A DNA stretch of 64,000 nt from Methylobacterium sp. J-026 (GTDB taxonomy: Bacteria > Pseudomonadota > Alphaproteobacteria > Rhizobiales > Beijerinckiaceae): NCBI RefSeq assembly GCF_022829585.1, contig NZ_JAKSYC010000074.1, positions 1 to 64,000 on the forward strand, written 5' to 3'. Below are positions 17,647-25,899 of this stretch, in pieces. The position numbers and the translations under genes are program-made. Position 1 is the stretch's first letter; each line of letters begins with the position of its first letter. The notes beneath the pieces were generated by a model. It was not told where the DNA came from, did not search any database, and saw nothing but the letters and a program-made list of their open reading frames with translations.

Positions 17647-19902
17647 CTAGCTGACTAGCCATAACTTCTTTTCAGCATGGACGTTTGACGATCTATGCTG
17701 CTGGTTCCAAAGATCGCGGTAAATGTCACATCTTTCGAGAAGTGTGCTGTGGGGCGCAAGGTCGTGAACTCGCCCCCGCTCTAATACAAGGATCGTGTCG
17801 GCAGAGACTAAAGACGAAAGTCGATGAGAGATTACTATCACCGTTCGGCCCTCGCTAATGCGCTGCAAATTTGCGTTAACTATGGCCTCGCTATCGGGAT
17901 CAAGGGCGCTTGTTGCTTCGTCGAGGATCAAAATACGTGGATCAGTGATGAGCGCTCGGGCGATAGCTAAACGTTGCCTCTGTCCACCAGACAGATTGGT
18001 CGAGCCCTCATTCAGGTATGTTTCGTAGCCAGCCGGCAAACGGTCGATAAACTCCTCCGCTCCTGCGAGACGTGCAGCCCTGACGACTTCGCTAAAGCTA
18101 GCGTCTATTTTCGCTGCCGTAATGTTGTCGCGAATCGTACCTGCGAAAAGGAAGTTGTCTTGGAGAACTACGCCTAAGCTGCCTCTGAGATGATCCAATG
18201 CGTATTCACGAACGTCCACACCGTCGATTTTGATCAGGCCGTCGTAGTCGGCGTGCAGCCGTTGCAAGAGGCGTGTTACTGTTGTTTTCCCTGAGCCGCT
18301 GCGACCCATAATGCCCAAGGTCGTTCCTGCCGGAATCTCGAAGGAAACATCGTTCAATGCTGGAGTCGTAGATCCTCGATATTGAAAGCGCACTGCATTG
18401 AAAGCTAGATGACCTGATAGCGGCTGGCGAACTCCTTTGCCACGTCTTGTATCTTCTGGCTTATTATTGATCATGGCGCTTACTAATTCGACTGACGATC
18501 GCGCTTCTTCGAACTGCTCCAGAAGTTGCGCCATCTGTTTCAGCGGCCCTACGAGTCGTTGCGACAAAAGAAGGAAAACAAATATTCCCGCTATTCCAGC
18601 CTGGTCCTTGGTTGTTACTGCAGAATACACTCCTACAGCGAGCACTCCGGATATCATAAAGCGCTCTATCGGAATAATTGCTGATTGAATAATGTTAGCG
18701 AGGTTACCTTCTTTCGCGCGTAGCTTTGCGACGTGCGCCACGTGAGTTTCATATCTTTCTATCTGGGCATTCTCCAGCGCTAGAGATTTAATTGTTCTAA
18801 TTCCCTGTAGAGTCTGAACTAAAAAAGATCCGCGCGCGCCTTCCGCTGTGATCACGGCATTGGTTCTTTTTCCGAACTCTGGCAGCATGAGCATCGTCCA
18901 GATAAAGATTATAGCGCAACAAAATAGGACCATGAACGTTAAAAGTGGGCTATATAGGAACATCACTGGCAAAAAGATCAGCAAACACAAGCTGTCCAAC
19001 ATCGTTCCGAGTAATTGATTACTGATAAACGCGCGGATTTTTGTTGCTTCGCTCATATTTCTTGCTATGAGGCCCACGGGGGTGCTTTCAAACAAATCAA
19101 CGGGCTGGCGTAGGACTCGTTCGTAAATTAGTGTCGTCAGCTTCACGTCTACTCGAGTCGTCAAATGCAGAAGCAGCGCTCTTCTTAGGGCTGCGAAAGC
19201 TGTTTCGAACACTACGCATAGCGCTAATGCGATGCACAGAACTGTAAAAGTGCTCATGGCGTGATGCGTGACCACTCGGTCGGTCATCAAGCGAAAAAAC
19301 AAGATTGGGACGAGCGCGAGTAAAGATAAAAATGCGGCTGCCGTTATTATGTCGCGTAGAATTCGCTGTTCCCTAAATATTAAGGACGCGATGAGTCTCA
19401 TACCGAACGGCTGCTCCTCATCTCTGAACGTGTGGTCGCGTTTCAGGAGGAGCGTTCTCCCGGACCAAATATTCGCTAGCCTGGCGCGTTCGAGGATCAC
19501 AGGTGCGTCCTCGGGAGCCTCTGGGTCGAGTAGCGTCACTTGTTCTAATTTGTCGGTGGCCTCGGCCCGGGTGAGGACCATAGGAGTGCCATCGTTGAGA
19601 AAAACGATGGCAGGAAGTGCACGCCGTAGCTTAATTAGTTGGCGCCAGCGTAGGTTTATCGTTTTCCCTTTAAGACCGACGCGGCTTGCATATTTTAGTA
19701 AGTCGCTTGGGCCAATTTGGTCACAACGAATTTGATTATCTTGGATTAATTGCTTCGTCGAAAGATGAATTCCGTGGGAGCGGGCCACTAGCACCAAGCT
19801 GGCTAGTCCAGCGAGCACTTCCTGACTTGGGCTGTTTGATTTTTCTGGAAATGCGCCGGATTGGTTCATTTCGATGCTCTCGACTGACGTTTCGGTCTGC
19901 AA
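17647..19902 (-). CDS. Type I secretion ABC transporter with C39-like (protease-dead) domain
   Basis: 751 residues in HlyB architecture. Residues 25-150 are a C39-peptidase-like domain, but the catalytic Cys and His are absent (LAGLASLVLVARSHGIHLS; PAIVFLNDGTPMVL), so it should bind rather than cleave the substrate. Membrane spans run from about 180 to 460. The ATPase has Walker A GRSGSGKTT at 533-541, signature LSGGQ at 637-641, Walker B ILILDEATSALD at 657-668 and the switch His in VISHRL at 693. The expected substrate has an uncleaved C-terminal signal, which fits the adjacent RTX protein. The gene follows a strong terminator, so it probably has its own promoter. AT-richer than the RTX gene. 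Confidence 0.9.
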   Translation of the reverse strand: MQTETSVESIEMNQSGAFPEKSNSPSQEVLAGLASLVLVARSHGIHLSTKQLIQDNQIRCDQIGPSDLLKYASRVGLKGKTINLRWRQLIKLRRALPAIVFLNDGTPMVLTRAEATDKLEQVTLLDPEAPEDAPVILERARLANIWSGRTLLLKRDHTFRDEEQPFGMRLIASLIFREQRILRDIITAAAFLSLLALVPILFFRLMTDRVVTHHAMSTFTVLCIALALCVVFETAFAALRRALLLHLTTRVDVKLTTLIYERVLRQPVDLFESTPVGLIARNMSEATKIRAFISNQLLGTMLDSLCLLIFLPVMFLYSPLLTFMVLFCCAIIFIWTMLMLPEFGKRTNAVITAEGARGSFLVQTLQGIRTIKSLALENAQIERYETHVAHVAKLRAKEGNLANIIQSAIIPIERFMISGVLAVGVYSAVTTKDQAGIAGIFVFLLLSQRLVGPLKQMAQLLEQFEEARSSVELVSAMINNKPEDTRRGKGVRQPLSGHLAFNAVRFQYRGSTTPALNDVSFEIPAGTTLGIMGRSGSGKTTVTRLLQRLHADYDGLIKIDGVDVREYALDHLRGSLGVVLQDNFLFAGTIRDNITAAKIDASFSEVVRAARLAGAEEFIDRLPAGYETYLNEGSTNLSGGQRQRLAIARALITDPRILILDEATSALDPDSEAIVNANLQRISEGRTVIVISHRLSSLVSADTILVLERGRVHDLAPHSTLLERCDIYRDLWNQQHRSSNVHAEKKLWLVS

Positions 19903-19993
19903 CGTATTAGAAAACTGAATCTCACGTTATTGGTTTAGTCTGGCCCTGAGCTGCTATAACCGTGATTTAATGGCTTACTTTAACCGTCGGTTG

Positions 19994-20022
19994 GAAAAAA
20001 AGGGGGCGGCGTGAGCCGCCCC
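19994..20022 (-). terminator. Rho-independent terminator of the RTX gene
   Basis: On the minus strand a perfect 8-bp stem GGGGCGGC-TCAC-GCCGCCCC (20003-20022) is followed directly by CTTTTTTT. It lies 55 bp beyond the RTX stop codon and before the transporter gene, which separates expression of the substrate from expression of its exporter. Confidence 0.9.
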
Positions 20023-20076
20023 TCCAAGAGGCTATAAAAATCTTTTGCTTTCATGCTGAGCAAAAAGGGCGCGTTC

Positions 20077-22758
20077 TTAGCCAATTTTGTGATCGGTGTT
20101 GTTTCCGCCGAAGTGAAGCGTGTCGATATTTGTAACGGTGACTGACTGGCTGCTTCCGGCGAACGTGATCGTCGTTGATCCGTCGCCATTCGACCTGTAC
20201 TGCGCGTCGGTTGAGCTATGGCCGTCGATAACGACAGAAGCTGAGCCGGTTCCCCCGACGATTGTGTCATTGCCGGTGAGACCGGTGATTTCAAAGCGGG
20301 TGTGGCCGGAGCCGCCGTAAAGCTTCGCGTCGCCTGACCCAGCGTAGAGCGTGTCGTCGCCCGAGCCAGCGTGGAGCGTGTCCGTACCGCCTGAGGCGTA
20401 GAGCGCGTTGTTGCCCTGTGTCACCGACAAGAGGTCATTGCCTGCACCGCCCATGAGAGTATCGTGGGCACCGGTGCCGAGTCCGCCGTACAGGGTGTCA
20501 CCACCCGAGCCGGCGTACATTGCGCTCTGACCACCGCCGTACAGCGTGTCGTGTCCGGTGCCTCCCTGAAGTGTGTCGAGACCGGCGCCGCCAAAGAGCA
20601 CGTTATTACCTTGTGACACCGATAGGAAATCGTTGCCGGCGCCGCTGTTAAGCGTGTCGTGGGCGGCGGCGCTTTGGCCCCCGTACAGGGTGTCGCCACC
20701 TGAGCCCGCATAGAGGGCGCTTTGGCCACCACCGTAGAGTGTGTCGTGCCCGACCCCGCCCTGGAGCGTGTCGAGGCCCGAACCAGCCCGAAGGACGTTA
20801 TCGCCGTATTTTACAGACAACAAATCGTCACCGCTGCCGGCGGTCAGCGTATCGTGGGCGCCCGCACTCAGCCCCCCATACAGGGTGTCTCCAGCCGAGC
20901 CGCTATACAGAGTGCTCTGACTGCCCGCGAGATAGCTGGGGTTGTAGTTGGAGCCGCTCGCCATCGTGTCGTGAGTAATGCTCGTCCCCGCCGCAAGCGT
21001 GCTCGTCCCCGCCGCAAGCGTGCTTGTGCCCTGCGGCACGGTGAATTCCTGCGTGCCCCAATTGAGCAGGCTGAGGCTGCTATCAGATACGGACGCACCG
21101 TTGTAACTAGCGGAGTCGACGTACAGGTTTCGGTCGTTGCCCGGACCGTTGTAGGCGTCGTTGAGGAAGTTGACGCTGACCGTGTGCGGACCCGTACCGA
21201 AGCTGCCCTGCACCGTCACGGTATCGTCCTGCGCGGTCGAACCGGCCACGTGCGCGCCGCTCGCGGTCAGGGTGCCGCCGACCTGCTTGCCATCGACCGA
21301 GACCGTGTACTGCGCGTCGCCCTGGTAGGCGTCCTGGCTGACCTTCAGCACCAGATGGTCCGGGCCGGTCCCGACCGTGGTCGAGACCGGGCTCGACCCG
21401 CCGCCCGACGTACCGGTGCCCGGCGTGCCAGAGCCTGATGTTCCAGTACCCGGCGTGCTCGTGCTCGTGCCCTGCGGCACGGTGAATTCCTGCGTACCCC
21501 GGTAGAGCAGGCTCAGGCTGCTGTCAGAGACTGCCGTGCCGTTGTAGCTCGCGGAGTCGACGTACAGGTTTCGGTCGTTGCCCGGGCCGTTGTAGGCATC
21601 GTTGAGGAAGTTGACGCTGACCGTGTGTGGGCCCGCGCCGAAGCTGCCCTGCACCGTCACGGTATCGTCCTGCGCGGTCGAACCGGCCACGTGCGCGCCG
21701 CTGGCGGTTAGGGTGCCGCCGATCTGCTGACCGTCGACCGAGACCGTGTACTGCGCGTTGCCCTGATAGGCATCCTGGCTGACCTTCAGCACGAGATGAT
21801 CCGGTCCGGTGCCCACCGTGGTTGAGAACGGGCTCGAGCCCGAGCCGCCGCTTCCGACGGTCGCCGAGCCGATCGCGTTGCTCAAATTAGAGCCGGTGTA
21901 CTGTGTCTCGACGGACGACAGCGACTGCCCAGCCGGGACGCTCGACAGCGCCGACGTGGTCGCGCCCTGTGCCACCTGCTGCACGGCGGCACTCGAACTC
22001 AGGAGCTGCTGGCCCCCACCCGCGCCGGTGGCGGCGGTATCCAAGGCTGTGTTGCTGGATGCCGCAATGGTGCTGATGCTCGCCGCGGTGCCGGTGCTGA
22101 TGTTGGCGCCCACCGACGTCGCCGCCGCGGTGACGACGTTCTGCAGCGTCGAGGCGGCGCTCAGATTCAGGGCCTGCCCGGAGCCGGCCGCCGCCTGGAT
22201 CTGGTGCCCGAGCGCTGCGGCGATGCTGCCGCTAGCCGCGGCCGCCGACACACCGCCCTGGCTGCTCAAGCCGGCGCTTAGAATCGAGATGGTGTCATAA
22301 ACTTTTGCGCCAGCGACGTAAGCCTGGGTCGCGGCCGCGTCGCCGCTGAGCGTGCCTGCGACCGGGTCCAGGGTCAGGAGGCTCTGCCCCGACGCGAGCG
22401 TGATCCCGAGACCCTTCGCGACGGTGCTCTCCGCTGCCGTGACGTCGGCCGCGCTGGGATTTGATGGCAACAGTGCGCTGATGAGCGTCGTCAGCGGCGT
22501 GATCACCGTCGCCCCCGCTGGCGCGGTGAGCGTCGTCGTGATCGTCTGACCGGTTGAGGTATCGACGCCGCCTACACCGATGAGCGGTCCAGACGCGTTC
22601 TGGAGGAAGTATTGCCCCAGGGCGTCCGTGATCGAACTCGCCTCACCCGTATCGAGAACACCGTTGCCGTTTGCGTCCGCGAACACCGTCGCACCAGAGA
22701 CATACCCCTCGACCATGTGTCCGGAGAGGGTTTGTCCCCCGTAGGTGAGATCAGCCAC
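20077..22758 (-). CDS. Large RTX-type secreted protein with duplicated carbohydrate-binding-like modules
   Basis: 893 residues, acidic, Cys-free, without a signal peptide: typical of a type I secretion substrate. Residues 16-50 have a calcium-loop-like DANGNGVLDTGE after YVSGATVFA. Residues 60-300 are Ala/Ser/Thr-rich. Two near-identical modules at about 309-430 and 456-577 (HLVLKVSQDAYQG, QYTVSVDGQQIGGTLTASGA, VSVNFLNDAYNGPGNDRNLY) resemble calcium-dependent xylan-binding CBM36/60 domains. Residues 606-869 are RTX-like glycine repeats in a 65-residue higher-order unit (HDTLYGGGQSALYAGSGGDT). The end (SVTVTNIDTLHFGG) resembles an RTX C-terminal secretion region. It is likely a surface adhesin or matrix protein. 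No catalytic domain is seen. Confidence 0.85.
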   Translation of the reverse strand: MADLTYGGQTLSGHMVEGYVSGATVFADANGNGVLDTGEASSITDALGQYFLQNASGPLIGVGGVDTSTGQTITTTLTAPAGATVITPLTTLISALLPSNPSAADVTAAESTVAKGLGITLASGQSLLTLDPVAGTLSGDAAATQAYVAGAKVYDTISILSAGLSSQGGVSAAAASGSIAAALGHQIQAAAGSGQALNLSAASTLQNVVTAAATSVGANISTGTAASISTIAASSNTALDTAATGAGGGQQLLSSSAAVQQVAQGATTSALSSVPAGQSLSSVETQYTGSNLSNAIGSATVGSGGSGSSPFSTTVGTGPDHLVLKVSQDAYQGNAQYTVSVDGQQIGGTLTASGAHVAGSTAQDDTVTVQGSFGAGPHTVSVNFLNDAYNGPGNDRNLYVDSASYNGTAVSDSSLSLLYRGTQEFTVPQGTSTSTPGTGTSGSGTPGTGTSGGGSSPVSTTVGTGPDHLVLKVSQDAYQGDAQYTVSVDGKQVGGTLTASGAHVAGSTAQDDTVTVQGSFGTGPHTVSVNFLNDAYNGPGNDRNLYVDSASYNGASVSDSSLSLLNWGTQEFTVPQGTSTLAAGTSTLAAGTSITHDTMASGSNYNPSYLAGSQSTLYSGSAGDTLYGGLSAGAHDTLTAGSGDDLLSVKYGDNVLRAGSGLDTLQGGVGHDTLYGGGQSALYAGSGGDTLYGGQSAAAHDTLNSGAGNDFLSVSQGNNVLFGGAGLDTLQGGTGHDTLYGGGQSAMYAGSGGDTLYGGLGTGAHDTLMGGAGNDLLSVTQGNNALYASGGTDTLHAGSGDDTLYAGSGDAKLYGGSGHTRFEITGLTGNDTIVGGTGSASVVIDGHSSTDAQYRSNGDGSTTITFAGSSQSVTVTNIDTLHFGGNNTDHKIG
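20350..20935 (-). repeat. Three tandem 65-residue (195-bp) RTX supra-repeats
   Basis: Within the RTX protein the block SAGAHDTLTAGSGDDLLSVK to SGGDTLYGG recurs with a period of 65 residues. Two copies are full and a third is diverged, ending in canonical nonapeptides (AGSGDDTLYAGSGDAKLYGG). Each unit mixes classic GGxGxD turns with GGGQSALYAG turns. Confidence 0.75.
21026..21850 (-). repeat. Tandem duplication of about 441 bp encoding two CBM-like modules
   Basis: The stretch beginning GTGCCCTGCGGCACGGTGAA at 21026 starts again at 21467, and the two copies stay nearly identical for about 360 bp, up to the HLVLKVSQDAYQG region. Differences are scattered single bases, and the spacer between copies is Gly/Thr/Ser-rich. 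The high identity implies recent duplication or gene conversion. Confidence 0.85.
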
Positions 22759-22810
22759 GTATTGCCCCCTCGATCAAAGATCTAATGTCCGTGCGCCGTC
22801 TGGCGACGCG

Positions 22811-23686
22811 TCAACGCAGGTCCGCCGACCGGAACACGCGCACACGTCCTGCACGCGCTGCCGACTGGGGGCTCGCGGCCGGCGCATCCGCCGACCGCTG
22901 AGGAACAGGATTGGCCGCGGCGACGAGAAGCTTCAGACCGACCAAGGGATCGACTCCCGAGCCGCTGATCACCTCGATCGCCTGTCCCTTGAGGCGCATG
23001 ACCGTCGCGCCGAGGAACAGGGCCTCGGCATCGATCTGGAACTGCGACGCCCGAGCGCCGACCAGGCGCAGCCGCGCACCGAGGAGCGCGCGCGCCTGTC
23101 CGCGGGTGCCGGCGAACCCGCCGGTCATCCACGGCGTCCAGGCGCCGCCCGGTCCGCCGACCTGGACCTGATACTCCAGGGCGAGGCCCGACGTCCGATC
23201 GAGCAAGCCGACTTCCAGGCCCTCGATCGGCGCCGGGCTCTCCGGCCCCGCGACCCAGCGCCCATCGCCAACCCGGACATCGCCGCGTCGCGAGACATGC
23301 CCCATCACGTCGAGCCGCGGGGCCGGCGGCGCGACCGTGGGCGGCTGGACGGAAGGCTGCGCCGTACCCTGGACGGAGGCGCCCGGCCGCGCCGCACCAG
23401 CCAGCGACTCCAGGCGCAGCTCGGCCTCGGCGCCCCCGGACGCGAGCGCGGATGAGATGGTGACGTGCAGGCTGCTCGCCCGCTCGGCGCGCACGACCAC
23501 GCATCCGCCCGGGGCCGAAATCGATCCGGGGCGCTCGCCGGGCGGCGAGATCACTTCGACGACATCCTCGCTGCCGGGCGACGGCCGCACGAACACGTGC
23601 GGCGCACCATGGGCTGTCGGCGCCTGAACGTACCGCAGCACGTACAGCCCGGTCTCCAGCGGCACGGATGTGACGCGCTCAGCCAT
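22811..23686 (-). CDS. Hypothetical protein with a single ChW-like motif, upstream of the RTX gene
   Basis: 291 residues from the ATG at 23686, which has GGAAAGGG just upstream; an in-frame ATG at 23725 would add 13 residues. No signal peptide or membrane span is seen. Residues 14-45 look beta-rich (GLYVLRYVQAPTAHG). The middle is Pro/Ala-rich. Residues 155-211 (GLEVGLLDRTSG, LEYQVQVGGPG, AWTPWMTGGFAGTRGQAR, LRLVG) have the spacing of conserved Tyr, Trp, Trp and GTxGxxxR residues of the clostridial hydrophobic-W (ChW) repeat. The C-terminal part (LKGQAIEVISGSGVDPLVG) is unassigned. It precedes the RTX gene by 52 bp and is probably co-transcribed with it. It could be a second type I substrate or a surface partner; function unknown. 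Confidence 0.65.
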   Translation of the reverse strand: MAERVTSVPLETGLYVLRYVQAPTAHGAPHVFVRPSPGSEDVVEVISPPGERPGSISAPGGCVVVRAERASSLHVTISSALASGGAEAELRLESLAGAARPGASVQGTAQPSVQPPTVAPPAPRLDVMGHVSRRGDVRVGDGRWVAGPESPAPIEGLEVGLLDRTSGLALEYQVQVGGPGGAWTPWMTGGFAGTRGQARALLGARLRLVGARASQFQIDAEALFLGATVMRLKGQAIEVISGSGVDPLVGLKLLVAAANPVPQRSADAPAASPQSAARAGRVRVFRSADLR

Positions 23687-23733
23687 TGTCCCTTTCCGAA
23701 TTCGATCTGAGCGCTCGGCGCGCATCTGATCTT

Positions 23734-23763
23734 TGTTTACGAGACACTACTGAATTCGGTCAA
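23734..23763 (-). promoter_or_regulatory. Candidate promoter of the ChW-RTX operon
   Basis: On the minus strand TTGACC (23758-23763) is followed after 18 bp by TAAACA (23734-23739), about 50 bp upstream of the start at 23686. It lies in a short AT-rich patch in otherwise GC-rich DNA. This is a sequence match only. Confidence 0.4.
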
Positions 23764-24577
23764 TGAAAACTTAAACCAGGATTCAATGGCAGTTCTACTT
23801 AGGGTTACCGCGTTGCAAAATCGCAACGAAAACACGGCGAGAATCAACCCAGAGCGTCGTCCGGGCAGCCCGAGAACATCGATATTGGGACCGTTTTATT
23901 GAACTTTATCAGCCCGTTACGCCCGTCTGCCGCTGGCGGCGCCGGATCTCTGGTTCAGCCTTTTTCCGACGTTCTCGACCGGAAAATGCCGTCTCTCAGC
24001 CCGGCCCGGAATCGTTAACGATCCAGCACGCGGCGGGCTGAGGCAGTGCAATACTTAATAAACCGTCAACGGGGCCTGTCATCATTCATTTGAGTGAGAC
24101 CAGTATAGTTTCTCGCCCTGAAGCCCCAAGACTGTCTGCGCGCCGCAATCCGAGCGCTGCAGCACACCGTCGCGACGGCTCGAACGACCGCGCCGCACGG
24201 TCAGGCCGGCGATAGTGATTCGGCCCCGTCTCGACCGGGATGATCAGTGTATCGGAAGGCGGCAGAATTTTGATCCAGCGCGGGGGGCATCGGCCGTCAG
24301 ATGCGGACCATCCGCCTTCGAGCGAGGATCGCCGCCAGGTGATGCCCACCGGGAAGCGGTCGCGCGGTACTCCCGTCGCGGGCCTCTCGCATGTGCGAAG
24401 CCGGCGCCGGGCGAGGACGGCGGCGGCCGCGCGGCGCCGGACTTGCGGGCGTTCCCCTGCAAGTCGTACGCCCGGGATAGCGTTCGCGTGAGCACGCGAA
24501 ACGCGCGATGACACGGGGACGCGCCGCGCCTACGGTGCCTCCCATCGGGACGCGTGTTTCACCCGGCGAGCGAGACG
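23764..24577. other. Long intergenic region
   Basis: About 0.8 kb without a convincing gene. The part up to about 24060 is relatively AT-rich and probably regulatory. The part from 24086 to 24540 is open in several frames on both strands, but all of the products are Arg-rich and low in conserved features, as expected for GC-rich non-coding DNA. Confidence 0.5.
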
Positions 24578-24853
24578 ATGGCGATCTATCTTGCCAGCTT
24601 CGACATGAGGGCGGTCGGCCACGATTACAGCGTGCTCTATGGCCATCTCAGCGCGATCGACGCACATCAAGCTCAGTCTTGCGCGTGGCTGATCGAGAGC
24701 GCGGAAACCTTGCGGGATCTCAGCGAGAGCTTGCTCGGATATCTGCACAAGGACGACAGCCTCCTCCTGATCGAAGTCGCTCCCTCGACCGCCTGGGCGG
24801 CCACGCATCTCTCCGAGCAGACCGGCGAGTGGTTGAAGCGCAAACGGCCGTGA
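24578..24853 (+). CDS. Small Cas2-fold-like (SinR-family type) protein
   Basis: 91 residues with a GAGCGAG sequence before the ATG. It opens MAIYLASFDMRAVGHDYSVL, then AQSCAWLIESAETLRDLSESL and DDSLLLIEVAPSTAWA. This order of strand, (D/Y)-containing loop, helix, WLIES strand, helix and DDSLLLI strand resembles the small ferredoxin-like proteins related to Cas2 and VapD, which are often annotated SinR family. No CRISPR repeats or other cas genes are in the window, so a CRISPR role is unlikely. Members of this superfamily can be nucleases; activity here is unproven. It lies near a ParA-type gene and a terminase remnant, suggesting a mobile-element origin. Confidence 0.6.
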   Translation: MAIYLASFDMRAVGHDYSVLYGHLSAIDAHQAQSCAWLIESAETLRDLSESLLGYLHKDDSLLLIEVAPSTAWAATHLSEQTGEWLKRKRP

Positions 24854-25002
24854 CCGCCGCCGGGCCGGACCTAGGACTGCCCCCCGGAGGGCCCGGGTCT
24901 AACGGGCGCGCGTTCGCGCGGTCCCGAAATTCCCGGCGCTGTGCGACGTCAGGGGAGGGCGTTTGACGGGGTGAGGTGCGGACCGACGTGATCCCGCACC
25001 GG

Positions 25003-25653
25003 TCACGCGCCGCTCGCGGCCAGCGATTCGAGCAGGAAGTCGGTGAGGACCTTGATCTCCTGCGCGGCGTTGCTCGCCGGCGCCGCGGCCGTCACCGAGA
25101 CGCCCTGCGTGAACGCGCGCACGAAATAGACGTCGTGGCTCAGGGGGGGGCTGACATTCTCGCCGAGGGCGCTGAGTTCGTCGGTGATCTGCTGCCCCTC
25201 CGGGGTGCGCACGTCGACGCGCGTCGGGACGATGGCGATCTGCGTGCGCGATCGGGCGTCGCTGCGCAGCGCGGAGACCACGTTCAGCAGCGTGGTGCGC
25301 GCGGCGTTGATGTCGAGGCTCGACGGCCCGCACGGGATCAGCACCAGATCGGCGACGTCGACGGCGGCGCGAAACACGGAACTCAGGCCGGCTGGCGTGT
25401 CGATCAGGATCACGTCGGCGCGCTGCTTGAGGATGTTGCGCAGCCAGATCGAGAGCGTGCCGTTGGCCAGGAGTTCGGCCTTCACCTCGAACCCCAGCTT
25501 GCGCGGGAAGGCCCAGGCGGTCGCGGAGCCCTGCGGATCCGCATCGACCACCATCACGGACAGGCCGCGCTGCTTCAGGGCGCCGGCGACGTTGATGGCG
25601 AGCGTCGTTTTCCCCACGCCACCTTTTTGCTGAACGATCGAGATGACCTGCAT
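25003..25653 (-). CDS. ParA/MinD-type partition ATPase
   Basis: 216 residues starting MQVISIVQQKGGVGKTTLAI, the deviant Walker A of ParA-type ATPases. VMVVDADPQGSATAW forms the A' motif and VILIDTPAGLSSVFRAA the Walker B region. The size and lack of an N-terminal HTH fit the small ParA family (type Ib or orphan MinD-like) seen on plasmids and chromosomes. No parB-like partner gene or recognisable centromere repeats are adjacent. It may position a cellular cargo or be left over from a plasmid or phage. GC content is host-like. Confidence 0.85.
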   Translation of the reverse strand: MQVISIVQQKGGVGKTTLAINVAGALKQRGLSVMVVDADPQGSATAWAFPRKLGFEVKAELLANGTLSIWLRNILKQRADVILIDTPAGLSSVFRAAVDVADLVLIPCGPSSLDINAARTTLLNVVSALRSDARSRTQIAIVPTRVDVRTPEGQQITDELSALGENVSPPLSHDVYFVRAFTQGVSVTAAAPASNAAQEIKVLTDFLLESLAASGA

Positions 25654-25899
25654 GGGAGCCGTGCGAGAGAGGCCGCGGGCGCAGCGTTCGGGGGGAGGGC
25701 AGCGACGTCCCGCACCGGTGAAGCCGGGGCTGCCGAAGGCGGGGAAGACTGACGATCGCTGTGTCGCACGACTGATCTGTTACCGGCAACAGAAGAACCG
25801 TGGGCGTGGAGAGTCTCTATCTCCGGCGCGCGCCGCGACGGTCAATCGATCCGGGCGACGCCCCTGAACGCGGCCCATGCCTGTTGCCATCGGGCGACA

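Noticed and set aside
24086..24514. Open frame on the minus strand divergent from the Cas2-like gene
   Set aside because: The product is Arg-rich with no recognisable motif, and overlapping frames of similar length exist on both strands, so non-coding GC-rich DNA is the simpler explanation.
24578..24853. Cas2 of a CRISPR-Cas system
   Set aside because: No repeat-spacer array, cas1 or interference genes are visible in the window; only the fold class looks similar.
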